Shown here piece after piece: positions 15,933 through 26,058 of a stretch of DNA of 64,000 nucleotides (the first letter of the stretch is position 1; each line of letters starts with the position of its first letter). This DNA comes from JAFGGG01 sp964634205 (lineage in GTDB: Bacteria > Spirochaetota > Spirochaetia > SZUA-6 > RPPD01), in contig CAZWKE010000008.1 of NCBI GenBank assembly GCA_964634205.1, positions 37,911 through 101,910 of the forward strand, given 5' to 3'. Under the pieces are notes generated by a model that saw nothing but the letters and a program-made list of their open reading frames with translations, ran no database searches and was not told the origin of the DNA. Both the position numbers and the translations under genes were made by a program.

Positions 15933-17621
15933 ATGGTTGAGTGGTTTAACTCGATAGTAAACAGTATTTCAGTTTCCCATTTGAATGTATTAATTATTCT
16001 GGGACTGGCGCTTTTCGGCGGTACAATCGGCGGGAAACTGTTCCAGAAGATCAAGGTGCCCCAGGTGGTAGGGTATATCGCCATCGGTATCATTATCGGG
16101 CAGAATCTCCTGCACCTGGTTCCCCTGAGTGTGGTGAAGAAGTTTGAACCGTTCAATTATTTCGCACTGGGGTTGATCAGTTTCATGATCGGGGGGGAGC
16201 TGAAACTCAGTGCACTGAAAAAGTACGGCAAGCAGTTTATCTCCATTTTATTTTTTGAGGCTTTGGGCGCTTTTTTCTTTGTCAGTATTCTGGTTTTTAT
16301 CATCGGCATGTTTCTTCTGCATAATCTTGTGGTATCCCTGGTCATGGCCCTGCTGTTGGGTTCCATGTCGGCGGCCACCGCCGCTGCCGGGACCACCGAC
16401 GTATTGTGGGAGTATAAGACAAGAGGGCCGCTTACCAGCATGCTCCTGGGAGTGGTGGCCCTGGACGACATTCTGGCCCTGTTCCTGTTTGCCGTGTTTT
16501 CCAGTATCAGTACCATGTTCCTGGGAGTGCGGGGCGGAAATGTACTGAACGAGTTGGGAGGCCTTGGGTACGAACTAGGGGCCGCCGTGATTGTGGGCGG
16601 TGGCAGCGGGTATGTGCTGGCGCGCCTGTTACGCACTTTTCTGGATGAGAACAAAACCCTAACGTTCAGCATCGGGGCCATCCTTCTGGTGCTTGGGCTT
16701 TCGGTTGCCCTGAAAATCGATATGCTGCTTTCTTCCATGATCATGGGTATCCTTATTACCAATATCGCTCCTATTCGCAGCAAGGAGGTGTTTAAGCTCC
16801 TGGATCGGGTGGCAACGCCCATTTATGTGCTCTTTTTTGTCCTTGTCGGTACCTCATTGAATCTCGGGGGTATCAATGTGGTTATCGGTGTGCTGATCGT
16901 GGTGTATCTCATCGGCAGAACCGCGGGCAAGATGATCGGGGCGCGCCTGGGGGGGCTGCTTTCCAAAGCCGTGCCCACGGTCAGCAAGTACCTGCCGTTG
17001 TGTCTGTTCAGTCAATCGGGGGTGGCCATCGGTCTGGCCATTCTGGCCCAGCAGCGGTTCCCCGAAAATATCGGCGGAACAGTCATTGTAATCATTACCG
17101 CAACCACTTTTCTGGTGCAGTTGATCGGTCCGCCCTTCATTAAACAGGCAGTGGTAAAAGCGGGGGAAACCGGTCTGAATATCACGCAGGACGACCTGAT
17201 CAAAACCATTAAAACAGGCGAGGTGCTTTCCAAAAAATCTCCGCTTATCGCTGAAAATACCAGCCTGAAGAAAATCCTGGCGATTTTCAGCAGGAATGAC
17301 GAGCTGTATTATCCCGTGGTGGATAAGAAAAAGCATCTGCAGGGGATTATCTCTATTGACAGCATTAAAGAAACCCTGATGGCCCAGGAACTGTCGGACT
17401 TCCTGTTGGCGCATGATATCATGGAACCGCCGGTTACGACGTGTACCGCCACCACACCTCTAACCGAGGCTGAGGACATAATGGACCATTATCACGTGGA
17501 TTACCTGCCGGTAATAAAGGAGGATAATGTGACGGAAGGTGTGGTTGAACGCAGGGGGATACAGCGCTATGTGGCCACGCGCCTTCTGGATGTAGAGAAC
17601 AAAACACGGTCCCTGGGTTAA
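15933..17621 (+). CDS. CPA2-type cation:proton antiporter with C-terminal CBS pair
   Basis: 562 aa. About twelve membrane segments cover residues 1-400, with the Kef/NapA-like features GGTIGGKLFQKIKVPQVVGYIAIG and VVALDDILALFLF (the DD of the ion site). A cytoplasmic tail of about 150 residues holds two CBS motifs (LSKKSPLIAENTSLKKIL and HDIMEPPVTTCTATTPLTEA), which usually bind adenine nucleotides. It should exchange Na+ or K+ for H+. Co-transcribed with two EIIA proteins. Its stop overlaps the stop of the convergent TPR gene in a shared TTAA. Confidence 0.9.
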   Translation: MVEWFNSIVNSISVSHLNVLIILGLALFGGTIGGKLFQKIKVPQVVGYIAIGIIIGQNLLHLVPLSVVKKFEPFNYFALGLISFMIGGELKLSALKKYGKQFISILFFEALGAFFFVSILVFIIGMFLLHNLVVSLVMALLLGSMSAATAAAGTTDVLWEYKTRGPLTSMLLGVVALDDILALFLFAVFSSISTMFLGVRGGNVLNELGGLGYELGAAVIVGGGSGYVLARLLRTFLDENKTLTFSIGAILLVLGLSVALKIDMLLSSMIMGILITNIAPIRSKEVFKLLDRVATPIYVLFFVLVGTSLNLGGINVVIGVLIVVYLIGRTAGKMIGARLGGLLSKAVPTVSKYLPLCLFSQSGVAIGLAILAQQRFPENIGGTVIVIITATTFLVQLIGPPFIKQAVVKAGETGLNITQDDLIKTIKTGEVLSKKSPLIAENTSLKKILAIFSRNDELYYPVVDKKKHLQGIISIDSIKETLMAQELSDFLLAHDIMEPPVTTCTATTPLTEAEDIMDHYHVDYLPVIKEDNVTEGVVERRGIQRYVATRLLDVENKTRSLG

Positions 17622-19042
17622 CGGCCCAGGCGCTTCGCGTTTTGCAGGGCCTTGGTTTTATATGTTCCGGTATAACCGCTTTTTTCGAAGGTGGAATATG
17701 CCTGCCGGTAATAACTTCCCGCCTTGGCTTTTTGCCCGCGGACCTCGTAAAGCGCCGCCAGGTCATAAAGCAGGTAGCCGTAATCGGTAGTGTTGTTCCA
17801 GCCCTGCTTTTCCATCACGCTCTTGGCTTGCAGATAAAAATGCTCGGCCTTGTCCGGTTCTGATTTCATATAATAGATTTTGCCCATGTTGTGCAGGATG
17901 ATCCGGTAGGTGTTCTTGTCTCCCTTGGAAGGTGAGAGCGCATCATAGGCCTGCATGGCTTTACTGTAATATTCCAGGGCGGCACTCAGCCTGTTCTGGT
18001 CTTTCCCCGGAAGAGCCAGGTTGTGATAGGTAATCGCGATCAGGTATAAACTCGCCGCATAGCGGATGCCGGAGGTCCTACCCGTGTTTTCCATGGCAGC
18101 CTTGGCCTCTAAACTGTAGGTCAGGGATTTATGGAACTCTCTTTTCTGAAAGTGACTGTTGGCAAAGTTCTGCAGCAGAATCACATACAGCCTGGTTTTT
18201 TCGAGTTTCAGTTTGGTGAGGATCTTTTCCGATTCGGCATAATTTTTCAGCGCCGCGCCATAGTTATGCTGCAGATATTGCGCCCAGCCGAGGTTGTTGT
18301 AAACGAGGGCCATATCATAGATGTGCGAGAGTCCCTGTTTTTCCAGAAAAGCCTTTGCCTTCAGGAAGTATTCCGTAGCGGTCCCCGGTTTGCCCTTGGT
18401 GCAATAGATATTGCCCCGCAAATTGTTGATCGCGTACAGCAGTTTGTTTTTATCAGCCGTGTTCAGTTTTTGGGCAACCGCCTCCGCCTTGTCCGTGAAA
18501 TCTAACGCCGCGTCCAGCCTGTTCTCCGTCTGCGCTAAAATGCTTCTGCGTACAAGGAGTTTTGCATAGAGCGCGTTGTTTACGGATTTAAGCTTCTCCA
18601 AGAGCTGCATGGCCTGCAGGACATAATCCCGGGCCGTGCCGGGATCTTCATTTTGAAAAAACAGGTTCGCCCGGTAGAAGAGATATTGTGCGTACTTCTC
18701 GTTTCCGGTAAGCTTGCGTTCTTTAAGGAGCGTCAATGCCTTGTCGAGCAGTTTCTGTGCCTCATCGTTTAAGCCCACCAGCCCGGCCGCCCTCCCGGCT
18801 TCCAGCAGGGCATCAAGGTAATCCGGGTCCTTGTTCAGGGCTTGCCGGAGGTAGTCCAGGGCCTTATGATAATCGGTTTCGGAATACTCCATACCCTTGG
18901 CATAGAGATCGGCGGCCTGTTTTATAGTTGTGCCCCCGACCGCGGGTTGGCTTGTGTCGTCCGCAAATACAATTGAAGAAAAGATGCATATACAGAAAAA
19001 ATAAATGAAAACAACTATTCCGGAATAAACGTTCTTTTTCAT
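17618..19042 (-). CDS. Exported TPR-repeat protein
   Basis: 474 aa from ATG 19042, chosen over an upstream frame start because it follows a GGGGGTGAACC ribosome site and begins a good signal peptide (MKKNVYSGIVVFIYFFCICIF, cleavage likely after VFA). The rest is a chain of tetratricopeptide repeats of about 42 residues (for example YNNLGWAQYLQHNYGAALKN and YDLAALYEVRGQKAKAGSYY). Probably a periplasmic scaffold; no enzymatic domain seen. Confidence 0.85.
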   Translation of the reverse strand: MKKNVYSGIVVFIYFFCICIFSSIVFADDTSQPAVGGTTIKQAADLYAKGMEYSETDYHKALDYLRQALNKDPDYLDALLEAGRAAGLVGLNDEAQKLLDKALTLLKERKLTGNEKYAQYLFYRANLFFQNEDPGTARDYVLQAMQLLEKLKSVNNALYAKLLVRRSILAQTENRLDAALDFTDKAEAVAQKLNTADKNKLLYAINNLRGNIYCTKGKPGTATEYFLKAKAFLEKQGLSHIYDMALVYNNLGWAQYLQHNYGAALKNYAESEKILTKLKLEKTRLYVILLQNFANSHFQKREFHKSLTYSLEAKAAMENTGRTSGIRYAASLYLIAITYHNLALPGKDQNRLSAALEYYSKAMQAYDALSPSKGDKNTYRIILHNMGKIYYMKSEPDKAEHFYLQAKSVMEKQGWNNTTDYGYLLYDLAALYEVRGQKAKAGSYYRQAYSTFEKSGYTGTYKTKALQNAKRLGR

Positions 19043-19095
19043 GGGTTCACCCCCTGGCAATGATTGTTTAATTCTATTTTACGTTTGCCGGTTTG

Positions 19096-20955
19096 TCAAA
19101 CCTGCGCATTGGTTCTGCCTGCCCGCTTATGTCGCGGTTTTATCAAACAGCCGGGGCCGTATCCGATCAGGTCCTTCCTGCCCGCCTTCATCAGCGCGGC
19201 ATACACAAGACGGTAGTTCTTGGACCGGTGGAAGTGGAGGAGTGCCCGCTGCATGGCCTTCTCATGCGCGCTGCGGGCCACATAGACCGACCTGCCGGTG
19301 CGGGGGTTGATACCCGTATAATACATACAGGTTGAAACCGTACCGGGGGTGGGATAAAAGTCCTGCACCTGTTCGGGGATAAAATGCTTTTCCCGGAAGA
19401 AACAGGCAAGGGCAATCGAGTCGTGCAGGGTGGAGCCGGGGTGTCCGGAGATATAGTACGGCAGCAGGAACTGTTTTTTACCGAGTTTCCGGTTCAGTTT
19501 TTCAAACCGCGCGGCGAACCGCTCGAATAACTCATGAGGGGCCTTGTTCATCAGGGCCAATACACGGCCGGAGATGTGCTCCGGTGCCACCTTAAGCTGC
19601 CCGCTGACATGATGTTCCACCAGGCAGGTGAGAAACCGCGGGTCCGGATCGGCCATGATGTAATCAAAGCGCAGCCCCGAGCGGATAAATACCTTTTTAA
19701 CGCCGGGAATTTTACGCAGCCTGTCCAGAAGCAAGAGAAGGTCGTGATGGCTGACCGCAAGGTTTTTACAGGGAACGGGGACCAGGCAGTCCCTGTTCTT
19801 ACAGCTGCCCTTTTCACGCTGTGTGCCGCAGGCGGGATCTCTGAAATTGGCCGTGGGCCCGCCCACGTCGTGGATATACCCCTTAAATCCGGGCAGCCGC
19901 GTTAAGGCAGTGGCCTCACGCACCAGAGAATCATGGCTGCGGGAGCTTACCAGCCTGCCCTGATGGAAGGTGAGGGAGCAGAAGTGACAGTTGCCGAAGC
20001 ATCCCCGGCTGCCGGTCAGGCTGAACCTGATCTCTTCCAGGGCGGGGACGCCGCCGTCCGCTTCGTAGACAGGGTGATACCGTTTTAAAAAGGGTAATTC
20101 GTACACCCGGTCCAGCTCCTCCCGGGTAAGGGGGAGAGCCGGCGGGTTTTGGACTACAAGGCAATGGTCATAGCTTTCTATGAGTGTTTTTCCCCGCACA
20201 TGATCATTGTTTTCATATTGGAGCATAAAACTCCGGGCAAAGGCCTGTTTGTCCGTACTCACTTCTTTAAAAGAAGGGAGGATACAGTATGTTGATTCTT
20301 CCGGTAGGGTGTCGGTTCTGTACACCGTGCCTCTGACCGAGCGAATTTCGCCGACCGGTATTCCCTGTGCCAGGTGGGCGGCTATTTCGCTGATCGCCCG
20401 TTCACCCATGCCGTAGACAATGATGTCCGCCCCGGCATCGATAAGCACGGAACGCCTGACCTTGTCGTTCCAGTAATCGTAATGGGCAAGGCGTCTCAGT
20501 GAAGCTTCCAGACCCCCCAGAATAATCGGAACCTGCCCGAAAGCCTCACGTACCCGAATGGAATACACGATCGCGGCCCTGTCCGGACGCAGCCCCGGTT
20601 TTGACCCGGCAGTGTAGATGTCCTGCGGGCGTCTTTTTTTACTTACGGTATAATTGTTTACCATTGAGTCAATGTTCCCGGCGGTAATTAAAAATCCCAA
20701 CCTGGGCCTGCCCAGTATCCGGAAGTTTTTAGCGCTTGCCGGATCCGGCTGGCTTAACACGGCCACCCGGAACCCCTTGCTTTCCAGCAGGCGTGAGATT
20801 ATAGCCGCACCGAAAGAGGGATGGTCCACGTAGGCGTCACCGGTAATCAATATGAAATCCGCCTCCTCCCAGCCGCGCTCCCGCATTTCGGCGGTTGTGG
20901 TGGGAAGAAACCTTTGATTAGTGTATTGCATTTCAGCAATTTTAAATTTATTCAT
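19096..20955 (-). CDS. YgiQ-family radical SAM protein (UPF0313)
   Basis: 619 aa. The N-terminus has FLPTTTAEMRERGWEEADF and DAYVDHPSFGAAIISRLLE, both hallmarks of YgiQ. The radical-SAM cluster motif CFGNCHFC (C-x3-C-x2-C) lies near residue 315, in the family context SLTGSRGCFGNCHFCS. A Cys-rich stretch (CGTQREKGSCKNRDC) and GGPTANF are also family features. The biochemical function of YgiQ remains unsettled. A TATAAT 11 bases before the ATG and no Shine-Dalgarno suggest a very short leader. Confidence 0.92.
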   Translation of the reverse strand: MNKFKIAEMQYTNQRFLPTTTAEMRERGWEEADFILITGDAYVDHPSFGAAIISRLLESKGFRVAVLSQPDPASAKNFRILGRPRLGFLITAGNIDSMVNNYTVSKKRRPQDIYTAGSKPGLRPDRAAIVYSIRVREAFGQVPIILGGLEASLRRLAHYDYWNDKVRRSVLIDAGADIIVYGMGERAISEIAAHLAQGIPVGEIRSVRGTVYRTDTLPEESTYCILPSFKEVSTDKQAFARSFMLQYENNDHVRGKTLIESYDHCLVVQNPPALPLTREELDRVYELPFLKRYHPVYEADGGVPALEEIRFSLTGSRGCFGNCHFCSLTFHQGRLVSSRSHDSLVREATALTRLPGFKGYIHDVGGPTANFRDPACGTQREKGSCKNRDCLVPVPCKNLAVSHHDLLLLLDRLRKIPGVKKVFIRSGLRFDYIMADPDPRFLTCLVEHHVSGQLKVAPEHISGRVLALMNKAPHELFERFAARFEKLNRKLGKKQFLLPYYISGHPGSTLHDSIALACFFREKHFIPEQVQDFYPTPGTVSTCMYYTGINPRTGRSVYVARSAHEKAMQRALLHFHRSKNYRLVYAALMKAGRKDLIGYGPGCLIKPRHKRAGRTNAQV

Positions 20956-20966
20956 TTTTTGACTCT

Positions 20967-20994
20967 ATTATACAGCAAAGTACATTTGAACCAA
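20967..20994 (-). promoter_or_regulatory. Promoter of the YgiQ-family gene
   Basis: Minus-strand TTGGTT (20994-20989), 16-base spacer, perfect TATAAT (20972-20967), 11 bases before the start codon. Confidence 0.65.
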
Positions 20995-21044
20995 GGAAAA
21001 TATAATCGGATAAATCTAAAATTGCCTGTCTTTTTATATTTGAC

Positions 21045-21140
21045 AGCGGCAATTCTCATTTTGATCGATTATATTTCTGTTTTTCCATAGCATCTGCAAC
21101 CTCCATGTAACGTATACATATTCAAAATGAGAATTGCGCT
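21045..21140 (+). repeat. Long inverted repeat (15-bp perfect arms, 57-base loop) upstream of a glycosyltransferase gene
   Basis: CAATTCTCATTTTGA (21050-21064) and its exact complement TCAAAATGAGAATTG (21122-21136) enclose 57 bases. The stem extends outward through a G-C pair, one bulged base and AGC/GCT. There is no T-tract, so it is not a simple terminator; it could be a small mobile repeat, an RNA element of the 5' leader, or an operator. Confidence 0.7.
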
Positions 21141-21202
21141 TGCACTTCAGGTACTCTTGCATGTAATATACTAAGAAATCGAGGGAATAAGAAAGCATTA
21201 TT

Positions 21203-22057
21203 ATGTGCCCGAAAGTTTCGGTTATCATTCCAACCTATAACAGATTACCCCTGTTAAAACAGGCGCTTGCCTCGGTAAAGGCTCAGGATTATCAAAATTA
21301 CGAGTTGATTGTGGTGGACGACGGCTCCACGGACGGAACGGGGGAGTGGCTTTCCGCACAAGACGTACACCGCATCTTTCTGAATCATACGGGATTCCCG
21401 GGACTGGTGCGGAACAGGGGAGCGGAGGCGGCAGGCGGAAAGTACCTCTGTTTCCTGGATTCCGATGATGTGTGGCTGCCGGAAAAACTCTCCTGCCAGA
21501 TGGATTACTTTAAACGGAATCCCAAAATAGTACTCTGTCATACCAGGGAAATCTGGCGGCGAAACCGGAGGACCATTTCCCAGAAAGGCCGGACTCACAA
21601 GCGGGAAGGGTATATTTTTACGGACGCCCTGAACAAATGTATCATCGGTCCTTCCACGGTAATGATCGACCGCGGGGTGTTTTTTCAAATCGGCGCGTTC
21701 CGCGAAAATTTAGAGGTGGCTGAAGATTATGAATTATGGCTGCGCCTGACGGCACAGCATGAGATCGGCTATATTGACAGGCCGCTGGTGGAAAAGCGGG
21801 CGGGCCACGGTGACCAGCTTTCGGAAAAATACGGTCATATTGAGCTGTTTCGGATCTGGGCCCTTTTATGTAATATCACCGGCGGTTCATTCACCCCGGA
21901 ACAGTTACGACTTGCCTGTAGGGAACTTGAGCTCAAATGCAGAATTTATGCCATGGGCTGCAAAAAGCGGGAAAAATATGACGAGACGGTTTTTTACCGT
22001 GAGATTGCCGCCCAGGCCGAGTCTTTCTTACGCCGGGAGCATGTTGTTGCCAATTAA
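21203..22057 (+). CDS. Family 2 glycosyltransferase
   Basis: 284 aa GT-A enzyme. SVIIPTYNRLPLLKQAL and VVDDGSTDGT bind the nucleotide, and FLDSDDVWLPEKL carries the DxD metal site; a later AEDYELWLRL block matches the ED catalytic region of bacterial GT2 proteins. No membrane segment. First gene of the 21-28 kb glycosylation cluster. A GAGGGA purine tract lies well upstream of the ATG. Confidence 0.9.
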   Translation: MCPKVSVIIPTYNRLPLLKQALASVKAQDYQNYELIVVDDGSTDGTGEWLSAQDVHRIFLNHTGFPGLVRNRGAEAAGGKYLCFLDSDDVWLPEKLSCQMDYFKRNPKIVLCHTREIWRRNRRTISQKGRTHKREGYIFTDALNKCIIGPSTVMIDRGVFFQIGAFRENLEVAEDYELWLRLTAQHEIGYIDRPLVEKRAGHGDQLSEKYGHIELFRIWALLCNITGGSFTPEQLRLACRELELKCRIYAMGCKKREKYDETVFYREIAAQAESFLRREHVVAN

Positions 22058-22086
22058 TCGGAAGGTTTAATTAACCTCAAAGTTTA

Positions 22087-22116
22087 TTGCTTTGGTTTTG
22101 CTATTCCGGCTATAAT
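22087..22116 (+). promoter_or_regulatory. Promoter of the carbohydrate-binding/mannosyltransferase gene
   Basis: TTGCTT (22087-22092), 18-base spacer, perfect TATAAT (22111-22116). Only 8 bases separate the -10 from ATG 22125 and no Shine-Dalgarno is present. Confidence 0.65.
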
Positions 22117-22124
22117 GCTTAAAA

Positions 22125-22585
22125 ATGAAAAAGCAGTGTTTGGGTTTATTACTCCTTCTATTGTCCTCGTTCGCTTTTGCCCGGCCGAACCTGTTGTATA
22201 ACGGTGATTTTGAACAGACTGAACACGGGCTGCCGCGCGGCTGGACCACCGAAACCTACACGAATGATCCGCAGGGCGTGCTATTCAGCATCGGCCATGA
22301 AGGGGCATTTTCAGGGAAAAACTATGTTATTATTGAAAATCTGAAGGCAGATGACGCAAAACTGGTCCAAAATGTGAGGGTTACACCCGATACCGTGTAT
22401 AAAATCTCCTGTATGGTAAAGGTATTCGGCATGGGCGAAAAGGGGTTGGGGGCCAACATCAGCCTGCTTGATATACTCGCTGCCTCCACGGACATCAGGG
22501 GAACCCATGATACCTGGCAGAAGCTGGAATTATACGGGAAAACCGGTCCGAAACAGCATACCATCAGCCTTACCCTGCGGGTGGG
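22125..22585 (+). CDS. Exported carbohydrate-binding (CBM4/9-like) domain, runs into assembly gap
   Basis: Starts with a signal peptide (MKKQCLGLLLLLLSSFAFA), then PNLLYNGDFEQTEHGLPRGW, the usual opening of CBM4/9-type carbohydrate-binding beta-sandwiches ('NLLxNGDFE...PxGW'). TVYKISCMVKV and TWQKLELYGKTG are later strands of that fold. The frame is open into the N gap. Coding resumes after the gap with a membrane segment, so this is probably the N-terminal domain of the large mannosyltransferase that follows rather than a separate protein. Confidence 0.75.
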
Positions 22586-22685
22586 NNNNNNNNNNNNNNN
22601 NNNNNNNNNNNNNNNNNNNNNNNNNNNNNNNNNNNNNNNNNNNNNNNNNNNNNNNNNNNNNNNNNNNNNNNNNNNNNNNNNNNNN
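22586..22685. other. Assembly gap (100 N)
   Basis: Exactly 100 N, the usual placeholder for an unknown distance. It interrupts the carbohydrate-binding/mannosyltransferase gene, so the apparent frame change across it has no meaning. Confidence 0.95.
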
Positions 22686-25600
22686 AAAAACAGTCCTACA
22701 CCATGCCGGTGACCGTCCTCTTTGCGCTTTTGTTCCTGATGATGGTATATTTTGTCTACCGAAACGGGTTAAGAAAACGGGATACCAGGCGATTGCGGGA
22801 ACAGGAGCCGCGGACCGAACAGCTTTTTTTGCTTACCCTGGTTGCCGGTTTGGTGGTCCGCCTGTTTCTGGCGGTGTCTGTAGAAGGATTCCCCTCGGAT
22901 ATTGCCTGCTTTAAAAGCTGGGCCGTTTCGGCCTTTGACAAGGGCCTGCACGGATTTTACAGCCAGGGAATGTTTGTCGATTATCCTCCCGGGTACATCT
23001 ATGTACTCTATCTTATCGGGTTCCTGCGCTCGCTGTTCGGGCTTTCCTACAACTCGCCGTTGTTCCTGATCCTGATCAAACTTCCTTCGTTTATCACCGA
23101 CCTGCTTGTGGCCTTATTAATCTACAGGTTTGCCCAAAAAAGGCTGGGAAGCCTGGCGGCTTATGCATTATCATTGCTCTTCATTTTCAATCCGGCGGTC
23201 ATCCATAACTCCGCCCTGTTTGGCCAGATCGACTCCTTTTTTACCTTTTTCCTGGTAGTAAGCATTTATCTGCTTTACCGCAAGAAAATAGAACCGGCCG
23301 CTGTGTTCTATGTGATCGCCGTGCTGATAAAACCGCAGGCCCTGATCTTTGCGCCGCTGGGTATCTATGCCCTGGTAAAACTGCTCGTGGGTTCACGTAA
23401 TTACCGTCGGTTCGGCATTACCATTGTCTGCCTGCTCGGGACCCTGGTGGCGGCGGCGCTGCCCTTTTCATTCGGGGGAAAGGGGATTGTCGGGCTGTTC
23501 GACCTGTACAAGCACACCTTAGGCTCCTATTCTTACGCCACGATTAATGCCTTTAACCTCTATGCACTCTTGGGGGGTAACTGGCTGAAACTCAATACCC
23601 CGGCATTCCTGTTTACCCCGGAAATCTGGGGTGTCATATTCATTACGGGAATCGTTACCGTCTCGGTGCTGCTGTGCATCCGTGATTTCATAAAGAACAA
23701 GAACCCCGCGTTCTATTTTTTTATGGGGCTGTTTTTGATTGCCGCCGTATTTGTGCTGGGAATAAAAATGCACGAGCGCTACCTTTACCCGGCCGTGCCG
23801 CTTTCCCTGTTCTGTTATATCGCCTGTAAAGACAAGCGTTTTCTTGTGTTGTTCGCCGGCTTCAGCGCCACCCTGTTGATCAATCAGGAGATGGTGCTGA
23901 ACTTTTTTTTGACTACGGGCAGTACCTTTATTCCCAGCGGTGATGTACTGCTGGTCATCACTTCAATTGGCAATATTCTGCTGTTTCTCTACCTACTGTG
24001 GATCGGCATCGATATGTTTCTGCGCAGACCGAAGCGAGCGCTGCGCCAAAAGCGGAGACCCCGCGCGGGGTATGCGGCCGGAGAACGGGAGGCGGGGAGG
24101 TCGGCGCTTATCGGGCCGGCACTCAGTGGGCCATCGGATGTCCCGGGGTATGAGCGGACCCGGTATACAAAAACGGACCTGATTCTGGTCGGTATGCTGA
24201 CTCTGGTATACGCCTGCGTTGCCTTTGTCAACCTGGGCTCCTTTAAAGCACCGCAGACCTACTGGAGGCCGCTGCACAGCGGAGAGGGCTTTTATGCCGA
24301 CCTGGGCCGCGAGAAACGTATTGCCAGAGTCTATTATTTTTTCGGCCTGGGGGCCGGAAGCTACACGCTGGAATTTTCCCAGGACCATAAAAACTGGAGC
24401 GCGCCGGTCACGATTTCCCAGCCCACAAGGTTCGACGCTGTCCAGTGGCGGTTTGCCGCGCTTGATCTGAAGGCGCGCTATCTCAAGGTAACGGCGGCGA
24501 CACCCGGGGTTATGCTCGATGAACTCGCCCTGTTCGGCAGGGACAGCAGAAAGCCCCTGCCGATAAAAAAGATCACGCCCTTTGCCGTAAACGCGGCGGC
24601 CGGGGCAGGGAAGGATTCAGGCGCGGCGGCCGTCCCCGGACGGACACCGCAGCAGGGCAGTCCAGGGAATGTGTTCGATGAACAGGACACCATTGCACAT
24701 ATACCGGGGTATCTGGACGGGTTTATTTTTGACGAGGTGTATTTTGCCAGGACCGGCTATGAAAACCTGCTGGGCATTCCCCCCTCGGAGACTACTCACC
24801 CGCCGCTGGGGAAGCTTATCATCAGCCTGGGGATACTGCTGTTCGGCATGGTTCCCTGGGGATGGAGATTCATGGGCACGCTGTTCGGGGTACTCATGGT
24901 GCCGCTGATGTACGCGTTCGGGAAGAAACTGTTCGGCAAAACCCGGGCTGCGTTCTTTACCGCGTTTTTATTCACCTTCGATTTTATGCATTTTGTCCAG
25001 ACCAGGATCGCCACTATCGATGTATACGCCGTGTTTTTCATCATCCTGATGTACTATTTTATGTACGATTATTTTCGCATGAGTTTTTTTAAGAACCCCT
25101 TCAGACAGACGCTGAGGCCCCTGCTGTTTTCAGGGATATTTTTCGGACTGGGCGCGGCCTGTAAATGGACGGCCTTATACGGCGCCCTGGGATTGGCCGT
25201 TATCTTTTTTTATACCGTATGGAAACGGAGCAGGGAATACGCTGCCGCCCGTAGGGTGGTGAAACAGGCCAGCCGTACGGTGCTGTACCCGGGGTCCGCA
25301 CGCGTATCGGTCTATCAGGGAAAACCGGTGCCGCAAGCGGAGAGCCTTGTCTGCCTGGCGGTTACCCGACAGTTCCGGCCGAAACTCGGCAGAACCCTGC
25401 TTTGGTGTGTGTTGTTTTTTATCATTATTCCCGCGGTCATATATTTTCTGGCCTACCTTCCCATAATCGCGGCCACCGCACCGCCCCGGCCCGTGTCGTT
25501 TGTGATTAATGACCAGGTAGATATGTATAATTACCACAGCAAGCTGGTCGCCACCCATCCCTTTGCTTCGAGCTGGTGGCAGTGGCCTTTTATGGTCAGG

Positions 25601-26044
25601 CCCTTGTGGTATTACAGCGGACACCAGTATCTGCCTCCCGCCGTCGTCTCCAGTATCGCGGCCTTCGGTAACCCGGCGGTATGGTGGGTGGGCAGTCTCT
25701 GCCTGCTGGCGGCGGTTTTTATTGCGATCTATAAAAAAGATAAACGGGTACTCTTCATCATGATTGCCTTTTTGTCCCAGTACCTGCCGTGGATAATCAT
25801 CCCCCGTGACCTGACCTTTATTTATCATTTTTTTACCGCGGTGCCGTTTATGGTGTTTTGTATCGTCTATGTCATTATGTTTATTTTAGAAAAAAAACCC
25901 AAGGCAAGGTTCGGGGTGTATGTGTATCTTGCCCTGGTGCTGGTGCTGTTCATTGTATTTTACCCGGTTCTGTCCGGCCTGCCGGTGCTTAAAACATACG
26001 CGGCGTTTCTGCGCTGGTTTAAATCGTGGGTATTTTACCTCTAG
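22686..26044 (+). CDS. Tandem GT-C mannosyltransferase fusion with an internal discoidin-like domain (5' part in gap)
   Basis: Open from the gap; ATG 22703 is merely the first Met. The first half (to about residue 450) is a multi-membrane-span GT-C unit with FPSDIACFKSW and VDYPPGYIYVLY. A Pro/Arg-rich linker and one membrane segment lead to a discoidin/F5-8C-like beta domain (about 510-615; FYADLGREKRIARVYYFFG). The last 440 residues are a second GT-C unit of the protein O-mannosyltransferase (GT39/PMT) type with FDEVYFARTGYEN, THPPLGKLIISLG and FTFDFMHFVQTRIATID. It should transfer a sugar from a polyprenyl-phosphate donor to an extracytoplasmic acceptor. The GT2 gene downstream probably makes the donor. 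Confidence 0.85.
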
Positions 26045-26058
26045 GAAGGAGTGATGCC

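Noticed and set aside
22125..22703. Frameshift between the CBM and GT-C parts
   Set aside because: The frame difference arises from a 100-N placeholder of unknown true length.
25175..25828. 217-codon minus-strand ORF inside the mannosyltransferase gene
   Set aside because: Opposite a conserved GT39 domain; no motif or ribosome site.
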